Of a DNA stretch of 64,000 nucleotides, positions 25,328 to 33,151 are shown piece after piece (position 1 is the stretch's first letter; each line of letters begins with the position of its first letter). The translations under genes were made by a program, and so were the position numbers. The notes below the pieces were generated by a model that saw only the letters and a list, made by a program, of their open reading frames with translations, was not told where the DNA came from and did no database searches. Source of the DNA: CAZNVB01 sp964651495 (GTDB lineage: Bacteria; Acidobacteriota; Aminicenantia; Aminicenantales; UBA8522); assembly GCA_964651495.1 (NCBI GenBank), contig CAZYWP010000001.1, positions 1-64,000 of the forward strand, read 5' to 3'.

Positions 25328-25720
25328 CTAGTAAGGCCCTGGTTCTAGTTTATAAGGAATGAGTACGAAGGAGTGCTTTTTCCCGTTGAAGCCCCGCGCA
25401 TCCCGTGTCACCAGCTTGAGGCCGGCCCTTAGCGACATTGCCGCCTGAAATGCGTCAGGGAGCTTCCAGCCGTGTTTCCTCCTCAGCGCCGCGGCGCTTG
25501 TCGCGTCGTCTCTGGTCAGAGGCAGGCACTCGAATTCGTTACATAGATCCAAGGCGGAGATCACTTCCTCTTCTGTCCCTCCGCTGAGCACCTCGGCCCG
25601 CGTGATCACCGAGAGGACGGCCTCGCCGTCCCGGAGCTTCCCCAGCCAATTCGTCGCCGCTTCAATCCCGCGGAGATGATCGATCAGGATGACGGAGTCC
25701 AGAAGATACGCCTGCTTCAC
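25328..25720 (-). CDS. PIN-domain toxin (VapC-like)
   Basis: About 130 residues from GTG at 25720, chosen because it overlaps the antitoxin stop as GTGA; a longer frame also exists. The acidic PIN residues are present: Asp in YLLDSVILIDHL, Glu in ITRAEVLSG, Asp in LPDAFQAA and Asp in LVTRDARGF. VapC-type enzymes are Mg2+-dependent RNases that cut tRNA or rRNA when released from their antitoxin. It is the second gene of a two-gene toxin-antitoxin operon. Confidence 0.88.
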   Translation of the reverse strand: MKQAYLLDSVILIDHLRGIEAATNWLGKLRDGEAVLSVITRAEVLSGGTEEEVISALDLCNEFECLPLTRDDATSAAALRRKHGWKLPDAFQAAMSLRAGLKLVTRDARGFNGKKHSFVLIPYKLEPGPY

Positions 25721-25968
25721 GCTTCGTCCTTCCATTCTTGGCGCAAGGCTTTCACGTGATCCCGGCTGTCGCCCCTTACCGATGTCCACGTCCCGGTTGT
25801 TTTCCGAAGCACGGCCGCGAGGCCTTTCTCTGACTTTATCCGGCGGAATTCCCTGATCGCCCGGCGGATGATCTCGGCGCTCGAGATCCGGTGCTGCCGG
25901 CCGTAGGTTTTCAGCCAGGCCTTTTCATCCTCGGGTATTGATATGATCGTCCTGGTCATGCGCGCCAT
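25717..25968 (-). CDS. ribbon-helix-helix antitoxin of a VapBC-type module
   Basis: About 83 residues. The N-terminus RTIISIPEDEKAWLKTYG and the helix ISSAEIIRRAIREFRRIK match RHH/CopG-type DNA-binding antitoxins; the C-terminal half (about 40 residues) is charged and should wrap the toxin. Several starts are possible (TTG 25986, ATG 25974, 25968, 25959); 25968 has GAGG at a good distance. It overlaps the toxin by 4 bases. Its promoter contains a palindrome (separate entry), consistent with autorepression. Confidence 0.85.
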   Translation of the reverse strand: MARMTRTIISIPEDEKAWLKTYGRQHRISSAEIIRRAIREFRRIKSEKGLAAVLRKTTGTWTSVRGDSRDHVKALRQEWKDEA

Positions 25969-25986
25969 CCTCATCACCTCGCCCAA

Positions 25987-26015
25987 TATATATCAGAAAG
26001 GTGATATCATGTCAA
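25987..26015 (-). promoter_or_regulatory. toxin-antitoxin promoter with internal operator palindrome
   Basis: The minus strand shows TTGACA (26015-26010), 17 bases, TATATA (25992-25987), close to perfect. The inverted repeat ATATCA-N6-TGATAT (25990-26007) fills the spacer and is a likely binding site for the RHH antitoxin. Confidence 0.75.
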
Positions 26016-26119
26016 GGAGCTCGGCAAGGAACCTCGCAAGCTTCGGAAATAGAGACGAAGCCGGGTGATTTTTTCTCTCACCTTTTTTCCGACAACGGAT
26101 TTGTACGAATTGGAAAGAA

Positions 26120-27959
26120 TTAAAACTTGAATTCGTGCCCCTCGACGAACTCGGGAAACATCCGGACCCCCTTCGCGTCTTCCGGCCTGTAGCGGGCCGA
26201 AGGTGAACTCGTTCGCTTCAGAGACGCACGGTACGGAAGGTGAAAGTGCATCCGCTGATCGTCAGCCGGCCCGAAGCGCAGTCCGCCCAGCGTCATGGCA
26301 GACGCGGTCCCCTTCAGCTCATCGCGGACAATTCTCAGGTCAAGCAAGATCCGATGAGGATGTCTCGCGGCATCCCGGTCGCCGATGGGCCCTGGGAACG
26401 CTCCCAGGAACTGGCCAGGCACGCGGGCGACAATCGCCGGCAGGATGAACACATGTTTGGGCGGCGATGCCGGGTCGCCGAGATGGACGTGCAGATCTCC
26501 GCCGTCCCCCTTGTCCAGGATCAAAGGAACGGCTCCCTCGAAGGTGCGGATCTCGCCCGAGTACGTTCCCGCCGGCAGGTCGAACGAGGGCGGCGCGGAC
26601 GCCGCGGCGCGATCGGCCGCCCGGCCCTCCGGGTTCCCGTGGTCCGGGAGCATGGCGCGGATCGTTTCGTCGGTCACCCGGTTGGCGAATTCGCTGTCGT
26701 ACACGTTCATCAAGACGGCGACCGCGATGTCTTCGGAGGGCAGAAGCTTCAGCATGGCGCTGGCGCCTGTCCAGCCTCCTTCGTGCCAGACCGCCCGGAC
26801 GCCATGAGCCGTTTCCCCGAAGAACCAGCCCAGTCCGTAAGACTCGTTTGTGCCGCCTGGATGCACGGCATCGTCCTTCTCCGTCTGCATCCGGTCGATC
26901 GTGCCGTCGTCGAGGATCGGCCTTTGCCCCTTCAGATGATCTTTGAGATGAAACATGCCGAAGCGGATGAGATCGCGAACATTCGCATAACCGTGACCTG
27001 CTCCCGGCGTATCACACCGATGGAAGGGGACGATCCCCCCCGATTGTCGTAATGGACCGCGAGATTCCCCTGGCGGCTTGGGTCCGGATCGAACGCCGCG
27101 CCGGTCATGCCGAGAGGCTGGAAGACCTCCTCCCTCATGAACTCGGCGAGAGGCCTCCCCGAGACCCGGGCGATGACGTGCCCGATCAGGGCATACCCCA
27201 GGTTCGCGTAGCAGAACTCCTCTCCGGCCGGCCGGACGATGATGGCGAAGCGCCGGATGGTCTCCTCCAACGGACGCGGCCGGTCGGGTTCATCCGCGTA
27301 GAAGTAGTTGAAATGCAGCGGCAATCCCGCCGTGTGATGGAGGAGCCGTCTGACCGTGACGTCCTTTGCCAGTCCCTCGTAGACCGTCAATTGACCCGGG
27401 CCGATATACCGCTCAACCGGGGCGTCGAGGTCGACTCTTCCCGCNNNNNNNNNNNNNNNNNNNNNNNNNNNNNNNNNNNNNNNNNNNNNNNNNNNNNNNN
27501 NNNNNNNNNNNNNNNNNNNNNNNNNNNNNNNNNNNNNNNNNNNNATTGACCCGGGCCGATATACCGCTCAACCGGGGCGTCGAGGTCGACTCTTCCCGCG
27601 CGCGCGAGGGCCAGGAGCGCGGTGGCGATCATCGGCTTCGTCGTCGAAGCCAAGGAGTAAACCGTATCGGGAGTGGCCTTGATGTGTTTCTCACGATCCG
27701 CCCATCCGAACGATCTCGCCCAGATCACCGGGCCCTTGCGGGCGGCGGCGATAGAGACAGACGGAATATTCCTCTGTTCCACTCCCGACGAAATCAGTTC
27801 GCTGAGCTTTGCCCATCGCTCCTCACTTGATACGCCGCCGAGGACGGGTCCCGGCTGCTGTGCTTGGAGGCCTGCTGGGACGCGGCCGATGACCATCATG
27901 AAGATGACTACGGAGACGAGAGCCATCAGGATCGCCACGTCGAAGGAAGCTCGCTTCAT
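26120..27959 (-). CDS. serine hydrolase (beta-lactamase family), interrupted by an artefactual gap and a frameshift
   Basis: Three pieces make one protein. 27959-27600 encodes a signal peptide and the SxxK motif STTK (in YSLASTTKPMIA). After collapsing the duplicated sequence around the Ns, the frame runs on without a break (PVERYIGPGQ then LTVYEGLAKDVTV) into the Tyr motif (CYANLGYALIG). At a run of seven Gs (27035-27041 on the opposite strand) the frame is lost; one extra G restores GGIVPFHRC and leads to NVRDLIRFGMFHLK and the HxG-like HEGGWTGA motif. The C-terminal 100 residues are a separate beta domain. The frameshift may be a sequencing error or real decay. The substrate is unknown. 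Confidence 0.8.
27445..27544. other. 100-N gap between two contig ends that overlap by 55 bases
   Basis: The 55 bases before the Ns (27390-27444) recur exactly after them (27545-27599). Collapsing the two copies restores the serine hydrolase frame, so no sequence is missing here; the scaffolder failed to merge overlapping contig ends. Confidence 0.93.
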
Positions 27960-28132
27960 GAGTACACCTAAATGATCTTTCTGGCTTTCATGTTCTTATA
28001 CGAACGAATTCCCCTCCTGGTTGCAAGGGACGAAGTTAAAGAGCCAGGATTGGGCATTCAAGTCTGGGACTTCTGATCCGACCAAAATTATTCCGATAAC
28101 TCACGCCTAAGACTTCAGCATTTTGGTTTTAG

Positions 28133-28267
28133 GATTTATAGGAGTTTCGTTATCCGCTATACCTGCTGCATAAGCGGTCTCGGCGCCAATTTTGCCCCAT
28201 CCCATCGTTGGGGATGATAAATCTCAGTGTCGTCGGTTGTCAAATCGAACAAAAATTGCAGCAGGCG
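28133..28267 (-). repeat. duplicated promoter segment R1, copy 1
   Basis: It matches 30749-30882 with about 20 differences over 130 bases by eye. It carries a minus-strand promoter kept in both copies: TTGACA (28243-28238), 18 bases, TATCAT (28219-28214). It lies upstream of the disrupted serine hydrolase. The rest of 27960-28132 shows nothing I can name. Confidence 0.75.
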
Positions 28268-28341
28268 GGCTCAGAGGGGCGAGGGAAGCATAAGAGCACG
28301 GGAAATCGGCCGGACCTCTCCTCCCGGGTAAGGAGAAGATC

Positions 28342-28629
28342 ATGAAAAATATTCGGCTGATGCCTCGGCAGCCATCAAAAGCTCTTGATAAGCGAGGCGG
28401 GGCGGAGGAGGCCTCTCCGCAACGAAGGTCAGCTTCAATGGAATTTTCGCATTTAGAGGAAGTGCCCTCCCACCTCCAGCAGAAGATCATTGCCGAGGCC
28501 GTCAAGGAAGGCCGCGCCGCGCCGACGATGAAGACATCTCTTTTCTCTTATATAGGCCGCTCCTTTGGAGGAAACTTTTGCCTTTTTTGGGCATCACAAT
28601 CCGAGGGAGTGTGTAAACCAGCAAGATGA
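28342..28629 (+). CDS. small hypothetical protein, possibly a truncated gene fused to repeat sequence
   Basis: The first 60 or so residues look protein-like (EFSHLEEVPSHLQQKIIAEA is helical and amphipathic), and AAGGAGA stands 5 bases before the ATG. From about residue 62 the frame enters the antisense of the decayed thiolase 5' end, so the C-terminus is not original. I do not recognise a family. It could be a remnant whose 3' part was replaced, or a chance frame. Confidence 0.3.
   Translation: MKNIRLMPRQPSKALDKRGGAEEASPQRRSASMEFSHLEEVPSHLQQKIIAEAVKEGRAAPTMKTSLFSYIGRSFGGNFCLFWASQSEGVCKPAR
28516..28626 (-). pseudogene. decayed duplicate of the thiolase 5' end and leader
   Basis: The minus strand reads [12 protein letters not shown] where the intact thiolase (14474) begins [14 protein letters not shown]; here the ATG has become ATA and the second codon a stop. 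The similarity continues through the leader to GTGTAAACC at 28611-28619, matching 14532-14540. It directly follows the stop codon of the VWA gene. Confidence 0.65.
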
Positions 28630-28638
28630 TAGGAAAAG

Positions 28639-30618
28639 CTATTTGACCGCGAAACCGGACGCCGTCCCGGAACTCGACTTCGTCGCCTGATCCCCGGCGA
28701 GAACATGGAGCGAATACAGGCCGGGCTTAAGCTCGGGAAGCTCGAATTCGAGGATGAAGAAATAGGTGTTATCCTGCCCCCCTGTGCCGAGAACGTTGAC
28801 AGTCAACGGGATTTCCTGGTCAAGTCCCTCGGTCTGAAGCGATGCCGAGAACTGGATGTCGGGTTGCTGAGCTCCGGTCCAATCGCATCTCACCGCAGCG
28901 CAAAGTGACGGTGTTCCTTCTCCCAGCTCGCCGATCAGCGGACCATATTCCTTCGGCTGAAAGGGAAATATCTGAAAAAGCGAGACTTCCTTTGCGACTC
29001 CAGCCTTTTCCTGGCCGGAAACATTGAGATATCGAGCTTCCCCCGCAATAAGAAGCAAGGGCGGATAGAGCTTTAGGTTTATGGGTCTCGTCTCCGGAAT
29101 CTCGACAGAGCAGGCGCCGACCGCACCTTTTCCGTTCTCCAGATTTCTGATAATGATGCGGCAGTCGTACCGGCCCGGGGTGAGAGAGGCGGCCGCATAT
29201 TGACATATTTTTTCACCCTTGATCGTCCCCCAGTTCATCTCTACCCTTTTGGAATCAACGATGGTATTGTTCGGATCAAAGATCAGGCTAATAAATTCAG
29301 TGTTATCTCCGATAGCCTCCCGGATTTTCTGGACCGGAATCTCGGAAATGAGAATAGTGTTGGTTTCTTTTGTATCGGAAAACGGCAGCGCGATCATCGG
29401 GAAATTCAGGTGCGGCTCGAAATAGGCCTTCTCCCCCAGCGCGAGGTCCAGGAGTTGGAGATGCTTCTCCATGGGCGATAGCCGGTTGAACGGCAAGGGG
29501 TTGAAATAGCCCCGCTGGGCGTAGACCTTATATCCGGGCTTCTTCACCTCGACCTTGATATCGTGGAATTTCCCGTCCCAGGTGGAGGCGACAGAGTAGC
29601 TGAGGACATAATAATTGCTGGTGGCATTCTGGATGTCCGCGGCGTTTTGGGAATAGTAGCTGACGTTGTCAAAATACTTTCCGCCGGTCTGCTTGGAGAG
29701 ATATTGCAGCGAAGTCTCGGGCGGCTTGAGTCGTTCCGACCCCACGGCTGTGTTAACAGTGAACACCGGACTGTCGGCCGAGGCCAGCTCCTTACCCATC
29801 GTCAAAAAGAACTCCCGGTCAAAGCTCCCCGGGGCCAGGATTTCTCTTCCGAATCCTTTTGTAAAAAGAATGATATTCTTCTGGCCGGGAATATGCCGGA
29901 ACGCCTTAGCCAGGTCTGTCAGCCTGAAGATAAACCCCCGCGTGCCGCCCGGAAGGGGCGCGTGGCCATGTCCGCCCATGATCTGTTGATTCAAAAGCTC
30001 CATCCCCATGAGTTCGTGATCGGGCGAGATGGACTGCATCCCGTCGGGCGAAATGCCCGGAGGAACTTTTATTTTCGGGATCGCCTGCCGGGTCCTCAGA
30101 TGATTTGAAGTGAAATACTCGTGTAGGATCAGGCCTTTGGGGGGGGAATAGGACAACAGGGCGATTTCGTCGGTCGGTTGAACCCGCTCGTCTATGAACT
30201 GGAGGGCGGCTTTCTTGGACATGGCGATGCCCGCGAGGTCATTCCTCTCGCCATCAAAAAGGAAGATGAACTTGCGGTTCATGAGGGACGAAGTATCGCG
30301 AGCCGGAGATGGTTTGGTTTCTTCAATCTTCACTTCCGGAGCGGCCAAAAAGTGTTTTTCGAAACCGGTGATGGCCTGAAGTTTGCCGTTGTCATAGAGG
30401 ACGAAATCCGCTATCTCCAGGTCACTCACCGAATTCCCTTTAGAATCTGTGACATAGACATGCACCAGCTTGACAGTGACCGTGACTTCGTATTGAAGGG
30501 GTGATTGCGCCTCCTTGGCCTTGGTTTGAGCTGAAACTGCACTGGGTTCGAAAACGCCGGTTTGTAAAAAGAATTTGCCGATTAAAAAGAAAAAGCAGAC
30601 GAATATAATTCGCTTCAT
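28639..30618 (-). CDS. VWFA-related acidobacterial-type secreted protein
   Basis: 659 residues. A signal peptide (IIFVCFFFLIGKFFLQTG) is followed by a beta region with VKLVHVYVTDSKGNSVSDL and then VLYDNGKLQAITGFE, the lead-in typical of the acidobacterial VWFA-related family (TIGR03436). A von Willebrand A domain follows from RKFIFLFDGERND; the MIDAS-like D-x-S is altered (FDGERN), so metal-dependent binding may be lost. GFIFRLTDLAKAFRHIPGQKNIILFTKGFG belongs to the same domain (long stretch around residues 230-260). The C-terminal 250 residues are beta-rich. GGGGAG precedes the ATG. It is likely periplasmic, partner unknown. It has a sigma-54 promoter and a second sigma-70-type promoter upstream. 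Confidence 0.85.
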   Translation of the reverse strand: MKRIIFVCFFFLIGKFFLQTGVFEPSAVSAQTKAKEAQSPLQYEVTVTVKLVHVYVTDSKGNSVSDLEIADFVLYDNGKLQAITGFEKHFLAAPEVKIEETKPSPARDTSSLMNRKFIFLFDGERNDLAGIAMSKKAALQFIDERVQPTDEIALLSYSPPKGLILHEYFTSNHLRTRQAIPKIKVPPGISPDGMQSISPDHELMGMELLNQQIMGGHGHAPLPGGTRGFIFRLTDLAKAFRHIPGQKNIILFTKGFGREILAPGSFDREFFLTMGKELASADSPVFTVNTAVGSERLKPPETSLQYLSKQTGGKYFDNVSYYSQNAADIQNATSNYYVLSYSVASTWDGKFHDIKVEVKKPGYKVYAQRGYFNPLPFNRLSPMEKHLQLLDLALGEKAYFEPHLNFPMIALPFSDTKETNTILISEIPVQKIREAIGDNTEFISLIFDPNNTIVDSKRVEMNWGTIKGEKICQYAAASLTPGRYDCRIIIRNLENGKGAVGACSVEIPETRPINLKLYPPLLLIAGEARYLNVSGQEKAGVAKEVSLFQIFPFQPKEYGPLIGELGEGTPSLCAAVRCDWTGAQQPDIQFSASLQTEGLDQEIPLTVNVLGTGGQDNTYFFILEFELPELKPGLYSLHVLAGDQATKSSSGTASGFAVK

Positions 30619-30681
30619 CTTGATTCTCCCCGGACGGCAGGAAAGGAATACATCCCCTCCGTATCCTGTTGCATCAAATAT

Positions 30682-30697
30682 AGCAAACTATATGCCA
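30682..30697 (-). promoter_or_regulatory. sigma-54 (-24/-12) promoter of the VWA gene
   Basis: The minus strand reads TGGCAT-ATAGT-TTGCT from 30697 to 30682, an exact RpoN consensus spacing. The predicted start near 30671 gives a leader of about 53 bases to the VWA ATG at 30618. Confidence 0.72.
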
Positions 30698-30748
30698 TCA
30701 GTAATAAGAAAGCAACTACGGCAAAGATCAGACTATGCGTCCCCGTTT

Positions 30749-30882
30749 GATTTATAAGAGTTTCGTTTTCTGGAATGTCTGCTGCATGAGCGGTCACGGC
30801 ACCGATTTTGCCCCATCTCATCGTCGGGGATGATAAATCGCCGTGTCGTTGGCTGTCAAGTCGAACAACAAATTGCAGGCGG
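30749..30882 (-). repeat. duplicated promoter segment R1, copy 2
   Basis: This is the second copy of the segment at 28133-28267. The conserved promoter is TTGACA (30859-30854), 18 bases, TATCAT (30835-30830), pointing at the VWA gene. It sits 50-185 bases upstream of the sigma-54 site, also the usual place for an enhancer-binding protein. Confidence 0.75.
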
Positions 30883-30885
30883 CGC

Positions 30886-31239
30886 CTACTTTCCGATCTC
30901 TTTCCGGATCGCCTCCAGCTTGTCCTTGAGGACGGGGGCGAACGCGAAGAACCCTTTCAACGTTTCACAGCCGTAGTCCGGGCAGTGGGCGCAGGTCGTG
31001 ACGCCGCGCGCAGAGGCGCAGAGCCTGACTGCGCAGGTCACAGCGTGGGCCGTGCTGATCCTTTTTCCCGACGGACAGCCATCGCAGATGCACATGTCCG
31101 GGTTGATGTTCGTGGCGCCGAACTGCTCGGCCCATTTTTTCGCCGCCGCTTCGAGTCCGGGCCGGTCATTCATCTGAGTGGCGATATAAGCTTCGCACTC
31201 GCCGCAGTCAAGGCCGTAGAAGGCCAGGATTTTGGCCAT
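30886..31239 (-). CDS. DUF3795 cysteine-rich protein
   Basis: 117 residues with the DUF3795 Cys pattern: CGEC near residue 12, CICDGC near 50, then CAVRLCASARG and CAHCPDYGC. These should bind zinc or an Fe-S centre. No signal peptide is present, so it is cytoplasmic. The family has no known activity. It follows the 118-residue bc-operon protein by 30 bases on the same strand, with GGAGGAAAG before the ATG, and may be the last gene of that operon. Confidence 0.88.
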   Translation of the reverse strand: MAKILAFYGLDCGECEAYIATQMNDRPGLEAAAKKWAEQFGATNINPDMCICDGCPSGKRISTAHAVTCAVRLCASARGVTTCAHCPDYGCETLKGFFAFAPVLKDKLEAIRKEIGK

Positions 31240-31269
31240 GTTTCTTTCCTCCAGGGGACAGGCTATACC

Positions 31270-31626
31270 TTACTTTTTCTCGGGCGAAAAATATCGAGAG
31301 AAGTAAAGGCGGTCGGTTTCTTTGATCTTGAGCCGGAGAACATAGACCAGAACGGCGATTGAAACCCACATCCAGCCCAGGAAAACGAAGATGGCGGTGC
31401 GCTCTTTGATGTTCTGGGGGCCGGGGACGATTTTCTCGGGCTCCGCTTTAGCCTGAACTTCTTGGTTCTTCACCGGGGGCGCTGCCTGCGGACTCTGGGA
31501 AACCAGCTCAGACTGGGGGCCGCAGAAAAGACCGTGGCCGGCAACAGCAATCCCGCCAATAAAAACGACTATCAATAGACTCTTCACCAGGCCGGGTAAA
31601 AGTCTGAATCGAGTTCTCATTATCAC
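31270..31626 (-). CDS. small single-pass membrane protein of the Rieske/cytochrome b operon
   Basis: 118 residues. The N-terminal hydrophobic segment (LVKSLLIVVFIGGIAVAG) may be a signal or anchor; a Pro/Gln/Glu-rich linker follows, then one strong helix (TAIFVFLGWMWVSIAVLVYVL) and a cytoplasmic tail KETDRLYFSRYFSPEKK. It overlaps the cytochrome b stop by 4 bases, so it is probably a complex subunit. There is no CxxCH, so it is not a c-type cytochrome. I do not recognise a named family. A decayed copy of its tail lies at 25182-25262. Confidence 0.8.
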   Translation of the reverse strand: MIMRTRFRLLPGLVKSLLIVVFIGGIAVAGHGLFCGPQSELVSQSPQAAPPVKNQEVQAKAEPEKIVPGPQNIKERTAIFVFLGWMWVSIAVLVYVLRLKIKETDRLYFSRYFSPEKK

Positions 31627-32702
31627 CCCAACAGGCTCCAGATGCTCATGGCCACGGCGTAGATAATTAGAACAAAGGCGGCAACAGTGATGATCTTGCC
31701 CTTGCGCTCCGCTGGCTTGTTATCAATCAACGGAAGGAAGAAGAACAGGATGCCGCCCAGCAGGATCAGCAGCACGGCGACGGTGTCTCCGTTGACAAAC
31801 AGCATCTTCGCCGGGAAAATCTTGAGGGTCTGGAACAAAAAGAGGAAGTACCATTCCGGCCTGATGCCCTCGGGAGCCGGTGCCATCAGGTCGGCCGATT
31901 TTCCCAGAGACGGCGGAAGGAGGATAGCCAAGGTGATGAGCGCCCCGAGGAGCGCCAGCCAGACGATCATCTCCCGGTAAACGAAGTTCGGCCAGAACGG
32001 AAGCGCCCGCCTGGCCTCCCGTTCCTCGTCGGCTCCGATCGGAAGGCTCATCCCGAGCTTCTGGATCAGGAAAACGTGCGCCGCCAGGACGCCGAGGAGG
32101 AGAAGCGGCAGGATGCAGACATGGAAGCTGAAGAATCGCGTCAGGGTGTCGGCTGTGACGTCCTCCCCGCCGCGCAGAAACTGCGTCGCCCACGCCCCCA
32201 CGATCGGAATGGAGCGGGGAATATCCGTCCCCACTTTGGTCGCCGCCAGGGAGAGGTCATCCCAGGGAAGGAGGTAGCCGGTGAACCCGAAGAACAAGGC
32301 CAGGGCCATCAGGAGAACTCCGCTCATCCAGGTCAGCTCCCGCGGTTTGAGGTAGGACTTGATGACCCAGATGCTGAGAAGATGGAGAAAGAGGAAGGCG
32401 ATCATGAACGTCGCCGACCAAGAATGGACAGACCGGAGGATCCAGCCCAGGGGGACTTCGGTCATGATCCGGCCGACACTGGCGTTCGCTTCCTCGAGAG
32501 TCGGCTTGTAATAGAAGGCCAGGATTATTCCGGTCACGACCTGGAGGCCAAAAAAGACGAGAATGACGCTCCCGGTGTATGTCCAGATTGTATGCCTGTT
32601 CTGGGGAACGGTCTTGTGTTTCAGGAAGTCCATGACCGCCTGGAGGCCGAGGCGGTCTTCAAACCAGGCTCGAATTTCCCGGCCGGCCGTCTTCAAGTTC
32701 AC
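31623..32702 (-). CDS. cytochrome b of a b6f-like quinol-oxidising complex (b6 and subunit IV fused)
   Basis: 359 residues. The bis-haem ligands are present: His-x13-His in the helix from SVHSWSATF to FLHLL, and His-x14-His from SFHVCILP to AAHVFLIQ; the 14-residue spacing is the b6 type. The FYYKPTLEEA and PEWYF motifs (the latter from subunit IV) also match b6f. The Cys that binds haem ci in b6 is replaced (WTYTGS), so a covalent haem is not expected. Its ATG overlaps the Rieske stop by 4 bases. It oxidises quinol in the membrane. Confidence 0.93.
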   Translation of the reverse strand: MNLKTAGREIRAWFEDRLGLQAVMDFLKHKTVPQNRHTIWTYTGSVILVFFGLQVVTGIILAFYYKPTLEEANASVGRIMTEVPLGWILRSVHSWSATFMIAFLFLHLLSIWVIKSYLKPRELTWMSGVLLMALALFFGFTGYLLPWDDLSLAATKVGTDIPRSIPIVGAWATQFLRGGEDVTADTLTRFFSFHVCILPLLLLGVLAAHVFLIQKLGMSLPIGADEEREARRALPFWPNFVYREMIVWLALLGALITLAILLPPSLGKSADLMAPAPEGIRPEWYFLFLFQTLKIFPAKMLFVNGDTVAVLLILLGGILFFFLPLIDNKPAERKGKIITVAAFVLIIYAVAMSIWSLLG

Positions 32703-33148
32703 GCCGTCACCTCTCTCTTGATGATCAGGTTTTCACCCTCCATCGCCACGACGAGCCGGCGCAGGGGCTTCGGCGGCGGTCCGCCGATATTGATGCCGTT
32801 CTCGTCGTACCAGCCGTCGTGGCAGGCGCAGAAGAACTTCTTCTGGTCGGGAAGATAGCTGACGTTGCAGTCGAGGTGGGAGCAGACGCCGACAAAGGCG
32901 ATCAGTTCCCCGCCCGTCGTTTTCTTGAGAATCCCCGGTTTGCTCCCCCAGGGGAACGTCTTGACCGAACCCGGCTCGATCCCGCCGTAATCAGCCAGGG
33001 GAAGGACGACCTGGTCGGGTTCCGGTGTCGGCGGAAACAGGAACTTGATGACCGGATACAGGAAGGACCCGGCCAGCGCGGCCAGCCAGCCTCCCAGGAG
33101 TCCGTTCAAGAACTCGCGCCGGGTGAAGAGAGATTGTTGCAGCTTCAT
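32699..33148 (-). CDS. Rieske iron-sulfur protein
   Basis: 149 residues. An N-terminal anchor follows RREFLNG (a twin-Arg start, so Tat export is likely: TRREFLNGLLGGWLAALAG). The [2Fe-2S] ligands are in CSHLDC and CACHDG, matching the C-x-H...C-x2-H pattern, and a GGPPP loop follows. It passes electrons from quinol at cytochrome b to the next carrier. It starts 3 bases after sdhB. Confidence 0.95.
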   Translation of the reverse strand: MKLQQSLFTRREFLNGLLGGWLAALAGSFLYPVIKFLFPPTPEPDQVVLPLADYGGIEPGSVKTFPWGSKPGILKKTTGGELIAFVGVCSHLDCNVSYLPDQKKFFCACHDGWYDENGINIGGPPPKPLRRLVVAMEGENLIIKREVTA

Positions 33149-33151
33149 TTT

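Noticed and set aside
27390..27599. 55-base direct repeat as a biological repeat or attachment site
   Set aside because: It sits exactly at both edges of an N-gap and collapsing it restores a reading frame, so it is an assembly artefact.
28639..30618. VWA protein as a phage or secretion-system component
   Set aside because: The N-terminal pattern is that of the acidobacterial VWFA-related family and no phage or secretion genes are adjacent.
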